NCBI GenBank assembly: GCA_029706075.1
Contig: JAINUG010000086.1
Location: 1,487,060 to 1,551,059 of the forward strand
Length of the DNA stretch: 64,000 nt
From: Aldrovandia affinis
Lineage: Eukaryota > Chordata > Actinopteri > Notacanthiformes > Halosauridae
Reading direction: 5' to 3'
Shown: piece after piece, positions 58,327-64,000 of the stretch
Layout of the letters: each line of letters starts with the position of its first letter
Numbering within the stretch: position 1 is the stretch's first letter
Position numbers and translations under genes: made by a program
The notes under the pieces: model-generated
The model's database searches: none
What the model was told of the DNA's origin: nothing
Seen by the model: only the letters and a program-made list of their open reading frames with translations

Positions 58327-58561
58327 TTTCGGATCGCTGTGAGTAGGTCTTTAGCGACTTAGAAGTCCTCTTGACTGCTTCTAACTTCTCCTGGACTTAG
58401 GAGCTGTTTTTAGCTCTCAAACCCTTTGTGAAATACTCTTATCCCAAAAATGTATGAGTCCTACATTTCTGAGTGACACGCCCATAATTTTCCGAGTTGC
58501 TCCTAAATTGCAGAGTTAGATTGCAGATTTTACACTTAAAATGCTTTGTGAATACCGACCC

Positions 58562-58610
58562 TGACCTGAAAGTTGTGGGTTCAAATCCCAAATGTAGCAA
58601 ATATTCCTTA
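58562..58610 (+). repeat. tRNA-SINE fragment flanking the Harbinger element
   Basis: CCTGAAAGTTGTGGGTTCAA with ATCCC contains a perfect B box (GGTTCAAATCC). Only this part of the head survives. Confidence 0.6.
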
Positions 58611-61284
58611 CCTGCTTCAGAACATATCTAGATGGCTATTACATAAAATGTGTAAGATATGATATGCTAATAATATAACATCAGTCAGTATGTAATGGTT
58701 TGTAGTGGGGAATTTCTATCCTCTTGTCCAATTGCCTTCATCTCAAGTGCCTTCAGTGGTGCCAATGCTGTGGTCCCCATGCTGTGGTCCCCATGAAGGT
58801 TATCCAGTGTTTTCCCTGCTTTTGATATGAGTGGCAGACTGGCTTTTGAGAAGAACCAACCACAGGTATTTAATATGTAATTTAATTTACATTGTGAGTG
58901 TGTTTTAGATTGTATCAGGTGGTGAGTGCAGCCTAGCTGTGTATTCCATCTCCCCATCTCTATGTCCCCCTTTCTGTTTTCTTTCTTCCTCTTTCTCCCT
59001 GTCCCTCTTTCTCTTTTCTGTGTGCAAGTGAGGCAAAACCAGGAGTGATGGCTCTGCATTTGATTTGGAGATTGGGAAGAGATGGATTGAGCGGCCGTAC
59101 GCAGAACCAGCGAAGCAGAATCATATCAGTCTTCTCTGGCTCAGCTTGCGTCAGTGAGTCAGTCAGTCAGTCAGTCCCCCCTTCCTAATTTCACTCTCAA
59201 CCTTGAGCTCCTCTCACTTCCTGACCAGGCTCTAAATGCTGGGTAGAATCTGGTCCCGTCACCCCTATGAAGAAGAAATATGTATATGCTGATGTCTGTT
59301 AAAATATGAGATCCAAAATAAAATGATTTTTTTTTTGCCATTTTATATTGTGAAATATTGAAATATATATTTTATAATTTATCTCACTCTGCAGTATGCT
59401 ATATAATATAATCCATCCCGAATATTTGGACATATTATACAATTTTTATAGATTTCATTTCAGTGCATATCATAGACCTTAAGTCCAGTTCATTCTTCTG
59501 TCTTTGTACCACACGTGAGCCGGTTTTGTAACCAGTAAAGGGTTGAACTGTATCAGGGCACACTCAAAAAACTTGGTAAATGATCATATTTCTTTATATA
59601 CATTCACCCACTGCATTTGTTTGAGGGGGTCCTGTGCTGGATTGTGTAGGGGTACCGTTCGCTGTCAGTGCTGGCATGTCCCCCATTTGCATCGGGCCGT
59701 CATTAACTCCTCTCAAAGTGCGGGTCCGGGGGAGACGGCCCTTTGTTAGGGGAACCCCCAGATGATGCCCGACCCGGTCGTCCATCACGCTGTCACCGCC
59801 GGTGCTCGGAGGGACAGGGGATATAGCGGCCCATGCATATTCAAGGCCCAGCCCCCTTAAGCAGGATAAAATGTGCCCCTGGTAAGGAAATGCAGTCCGC
59901 ACCCCCATCGCACTTTTTCGCCCCGTATTGAAATTTGCTAATAAAGAACATAAAGATGGCCCATCATAATGCCTCCCAAGAGATCGAAAGGGTAATTAAA
60001 GGTCTTTCTCTTTATTTGAGCTGCAATCACTCATGGCCAGTGTGGACACGTTAATACATGCATTATGCCATGTCTGTTGGTAAACTCCGTTTAGAACATG
60101 CATGTGAGGAACGTGTGTATTTAAAAAAAAGTTTTTAACTCTTCATATTGAAATAGTTTTGGCCTAGAAAATAACAGTTCTCTCCTTCAATATTTATAGA
60201 TTCATAGTTCATGAAATCCATACAGCACACACATTCTGTCATTATTTTGTGCTGTATAGATGGGGGCTTTTGTGGGTCATGGTGCATTACATAGGGTTGT
60301 CTTAACTTCCATCCAGGAGAACGTTTTAAAAACTTGGTTGTAATGATTTTGATAGTTGATCTGAGTTGTGGGTAATTTTTTCCATATATTGAAATGTGGC
60401 CTGCCTCATCCATTGTTTCAGCCTGTGACACAAACAGTTACATGTAAAGCCAATATGTGTAAGAGCCAGACACCAATATATAGCATGCCCGTAGTAGTAG
60501 CCCCCACACTTGAAATACACTTCCAGTTGTACTTTGTTTTTCTTATTTGAACAATTAACATATCAAGTGTATCTCAAGTGCATTCCAGAGACTTTGTTGA
60601 ACCAAATATTCGCTTAAGTGTGCATCTCATATTCACATATTGGTATCCTGACAAGAAAAAACTTGTAGAGCCATAGAACTTGGAACAAACCCAGAGCTGC
60701 ATGTCAATGATCACAAACCACAAATTAGCTTATTTGAATGAGGGCTGAGTGGTGACTATAGAATGTGCTAGTATACCACCAAACATGTTTGAATTGAAAC
60801 TGAAGACGTCAGACACTGAAACAGGATAAATACCTTATGTTTAACTCTATCCGTGGCTATTCACATCATCTCTCTGCTTGCTTATTAAATTTGGGAATGC
60901 AATTGTATTGATCTCGCGTGTCCTTGTAAGTAGTTTCTGTATGAATCTATCCACCTGTGCCTGTTTCATAAATAAACGAAACGGCGAGAAAACCATGGCA
61001 TTGTAGGTATGAGCGTGTGTCTTTACCCTGCTTTACCTTGTGCTGTAATAATGCTTTGAGGGTTGATTAAGCGTCAAATGGCGACACAGGCATTGTAATG
61101 AGCTCAATGAAGTGACTTTCACCCTAATTACAATGGCTTCCTTATTGTTTGTGGATGTGTAAGTGAGTTAGTGGCATGTTTGTGGGGGGGGTGGGGATGT
61201 AAGGGGTCCTTTGGGGGTTGTGACAGGGGGAATAAGAGGCATCTTGCCCCATGCTTTGTGCTGTAATCAGCCTGTCAGGCACCC
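58611..61284. other. non-coding stretch
   Basis: A 15-bp direct repeat (ATGCTGTGGTCCCC twice) at about 58765-58795 and a CAGT run at 59153-59175. 59640-59990 is GC-balanced with open frames on both strands and no domain; possibly regulatory. 60140-60600 is AT-rich. Confidence 0.4.
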
Positions 61285-61311
61285 ATGTGTGCGTGTGTGT
61301 GTGTGTGTGTA
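61285..61311. repeat. GT microsatellite
   Basis: About 12 GT units with one C interruption. Confidence 0.95.
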
Positions 61312-63782
61312 CGCACATGGCTGGCAGCAGTGGATGTTGGTCTGCCCCTGCTATTACCCCGACAGGGCTCCCATTGTAAAATGCACAATGCCACTGTCAA
61401 AGTGTGTTAGCATAAATGGGACAACCATATTCCCCCTGCGCCATTCCAACATTGTGCCCCAGCGTGCCGCTCGTGCCGAATAACTTTTTCCCATCATGCC
61501 CTGGGTCCAGCCTGGGTCCGATCATGACATGGGGAACGCATGTACACTGCTACTACACCACACACAGCATCCCGACATCAAACTTCGATATGTCCTAAAT
61601 TAGTACTACCAAAATGGGAGAAGTCAGTCACTTTAGACAATTTTTTTCAACTAGAAATGACTGCACCCAAAATCCTCACAGTCAGTGGTTAATCCATGCA
61701 TGTGTCATGCCTTAGTCTACTGCGTCGAAATATGTCAAATTAATAGAGGAGACTTCCGCACAGTTTGGGAGAGTCTAGCCCCATCCACTTTATGCTGTTA
61801 ATGAGCAACCAGCCTATTCATTTTACCGATGCCAGACGTGCCTCTCAAGCAACAATAAAACAGCCAGGCCTTAGATCTCCGAAGTGAAATGGAAAAGATG
61901 TCATTACCGGCGTGTCATTTCCCGAGCAGAATTATGAGACAGAACGGCATGACTGCGGAGTAAGTGGTTCAATGTGGCGGACTCGAGAGGAAGCTGATAG
62001 CAGGTTTCAGCATTAACCAAGTTAGGGCCAGCGGGTGACGGACCCCGACCAGCCAGCCCCTTCATTTATTTGACTAATAAATAGAGTCGCTTGCCTTTTG
62101 CTGCTAATTGCCACATAACTCTATCAAGCTGGGATGCCGGGGTAGGTGGCGGGAGGCCTGGCTGCTTTTGAAGGGCTTTTGTTAAGCTGGCCCTCTGCAG
62201 TCTCCCCGAGGAGCTGAGGGCCAGCTGAGAAATGGCCCTCGGACGCAGGGGAATGAGACAGGGAGGAAGCACGGTTCCTAGCGAACCGGCCCTCTCATTT
62301 CTGCTTCGGGTCCAGCCCTCACGTTTGCACCTTTTATTTTTGTCTTCTTCTTCATGTTTGCCTCTCCTTTGGTCTCCCATCACGTCAGTGTTAGAGACTC
62401 ACTGCCTCTATCTATTACCATAGACAAAACTGGTCACCTTAATGTAATGTATATATAATGTATACTGACACTGTCTTTCCTCATTTACTTATACGACTTA
62501 ATTTTTGAGCGAAAGCCAATTGGGTGGTGGTTTATTCTTTTCTGTGGTGCTTTCAGTAAATCACGCATTAGTGCGCATAGAGGCTAAATGTGATCAAATC
62601 AGCAATTCACTCATAGAGTTTATCTCTTTATGGATGCTTTTTGCAGCCAAAGATGGGGTGATCATGGTTTAACCTGCCTGTGAATATAAAAAAGCCATAA
62701 CACTAATCAAGCAACTTTTGGGAGTGGATAAATTATGTTCTTCTGGGTTGTTATAAAAGTGAAGTTCATTTATCTGGAGCTGTTTATTTGATTGTATTTT
62801 CTATTATGGACAGATTACAGTTAAAACTGGCGTGCATATATATCAAAACTTGACTGCTAGTGAAAATACATAGGTTTGGGATGAAACCGCTCCCTACCCC
62901 TAAACCACAGCCTCCATCCCCCTCAAAAAAAAAATCTAAATCACTCCAGTTGTCTGTAATATCTGTGCTTTAACTTGTAATTTTCTAGGGTCTGATTACC
63001 TGAGACATGGTTAACTAAGCGCAGCTCAAGCCCTTGCATTTTGGGCCGAAAATATTTCTGAAAATAAACGCAGAGGGACAGGAGTGCGATTCCCTGTCAT
63101 TGAGCTGTGTGTTAATTATTCCCCTGGCCCTCCAGCTTCAATAAGGAAACACAAAAGAGTATAAAAGAACAATTTGGGCTACCCCAGCTGTGAATACCCA
63201 GCCTATCAGACAGACAATGGGAGAAGCGCCGCCACAGTAATTCAGCGTGTGATCGCAGACACGCCCCTCTCCCCTCGGTCTTTGTTTAAGCCGCCCGTTG
63301 GCGCATCACCCCTCGTGAGGCCAGATGGGTAAATCCATAATGCAGAAGTAAAATTAGGGAATCCACACCCCACCCCCTTTCCCCCAAAAACGCACCGCTC
63401 TCATAACGAGGGAGCCCCCTCACACCTAATTAAGAGCAGCTTTGCGAGCAGCGTGCGCGATGGGTTACTGGAGCCTGATGGGAAGGCTGCACCTGGGGAA
63501 ACTACCTGTTACTCGCCCCAGTCTTCATCCCTCTGGGGGCGGGGGGCGGGCAGCTGTCTGTCCAGCACCAGGGGAGAGGGGGGGCCTGGCGCAGTGCAGG
63601 GTGGCATGTGCCCATGCTTGGTGGTGCACAGTGCCTGTGAACACTGTTGTTTTAACGTGTTCTGCGGACAGTCATTATCTCCCCGTGTGACCGTCCCTCA
63701 CCAGACACACGCCTTCACCATTGTTACCTCAGTTAGCGAGATGCACCTCTCTCTCCCCTCTGTCCAGTTCTTGTTCTGTCTC
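61312..63782. other. non-coding with candidate conserved regulatory DNA
   Basis: No exon recognised. 61740-62060 and 63010-63440 are repeat-free and contain words such as CTGTTAATGAGCAACCAGCC, ATTATGAGACAG and CACCTAATTAAGAG; they resemble developmental non-coding elements. The frames at 62066-62383 and 63442-63908 lack domains; the latter ends in the CT repeat. Confidence 0.4.
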
Positions 63783-63900
63783 TCTCCCTCTTTCTCTGCC
63801 TCTCCTTCTCTCTCTCTCTCTCTCTCTACCTCTTTCTCTGCGTCTCTTTCTCTCTCTCTCTCTCTCTCTCTTACTCTATTTCTCTTTCTCTCTCTCTCCC
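63783..63900. repeat. CT microsatellite
   Basis: Long TCTCTC runs interrupted by TTTCTCTGCC and TACTCTATT words. Confidence 0.95.
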
Positions 63901-64000
63901 TGGCTTAATTTTTGAATATATTCTCACCTGTGTGTTCCCAGTGTTTACAGCTGTGCCAAAGCTGCAAATCATTTCTCTGTGAGGGAAACATTCAATTGGG
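63901..64000. other. non-coding to window end
   Basis: Nothing recognised in the last 100 bp. Confidence 0.5.

Larger units (their letters stand above)
57039..58561. mobile_element. PIF-Harbinger transposon relic with both element genes (1.5 kb)
   Basis: The ends GGGCCGGTATTCACAAAGCA with TTTTA and the inverse TAAAATGCTTTGTGAATACC with GACCC are long matching inverted repeats. The interior carries a Myb-like gene on the plus strand and the start of a Harbinger transposase on the minus strand, the two-gene layout of this superfamily. The catalytic part of the transposase is deleted. A 3-bp duplication could not be fixed. The element appears to have landed next to or inside an old SINE. Confidence 0.85.

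Noticed and set aside
63453..63908. 151-codon plus-strand frame ending in Ser/Leu repeats
   Set aside because: The second half is the translated CT microsatellite and the first half has no domain.

Overview
The window is vertebrate nuclear DNA, almost certainly from a ray-finned (teleost-type) fish. It is AT-rich and mostly non-coding. Coding pieces are short exons with GT/AG splice sites. The interspersed repeats are the fish mixture: several Tc1/mariner families, PIF-Harbinger, hAT, piggyBac, L2 and CR1-like LINEs, and tRNA-derived SINEs that share a 3' tail with L2. There are no operons, CRISPR arrays, rRNAs or credible functional tRNA genes. A run of exactly 100 N (38326-38425) marks an assembly gap.

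The one host gene named with confidence is msantd2 (Myb/SANT-like DNA-binding domain containing 2) on the minus strand. Exon 1 is 43687-44127, exon 2 is 41297-41549 and exon 3 is 38521-38584; the splice phases agree throughout. The large C-terminal part of the protein is not found; the gap lies just beyond exon 3. Intron 1 holds a rearranged CR1-like LINE and intron 2 holds a 264-bp hAT-type MITE. About 6.6 kb beyond exon 3, on the same strand, 31822-31888 looks like a signal-peptide first exon with a CpG-rich promoter-like region behind it. By remembered human synteny it could be esam, but no further exon was found. A second, weaker gene (11601-12190, plus) has two exons and a Cys-rich domain like the intracellular domain of P2X7. 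A SINE sits right after it and it is probably decaying.

Layout. 0-5.2 kb: non-coding, L2 3' ends, one strong hairpin (2933-3004). 5.3-7.7 kb: a PIF-Harbinger-type element (TTA duplication) with a hAT element nested inside (perfect 8-bp duplication). 9.4-15 kb: SINEs, P2X7-like gene, piggyBac fragment, two copies of an unknown repeat. 17.8-18.6 kb: minisatellite with two unit lengths. 19.7-30 kb: LINE and Tc1 relics in non-coding DNA. 31.8-32.5 kb: putative first exon and promoter. 33.3-34.2 kb: deleted Tc1 element. 35.7-36.4 kb: L2. 38.5-44.1 kb: msantd2. 46.4-50.3 kb: four Tc1-type insertions of different families, including a nearly intact one with a DD36E catalytic spacing and one nonsense codon. 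57.0-58.6 kb: PIF-Harbinger relic with both Myb-like and transposase genes. The rest is non-coding, with stretches that look like candidate conserved regulatory DNA.

No alignment, database search or folding was run. Family names rest on motifs read from the sequence and on remembered family features.
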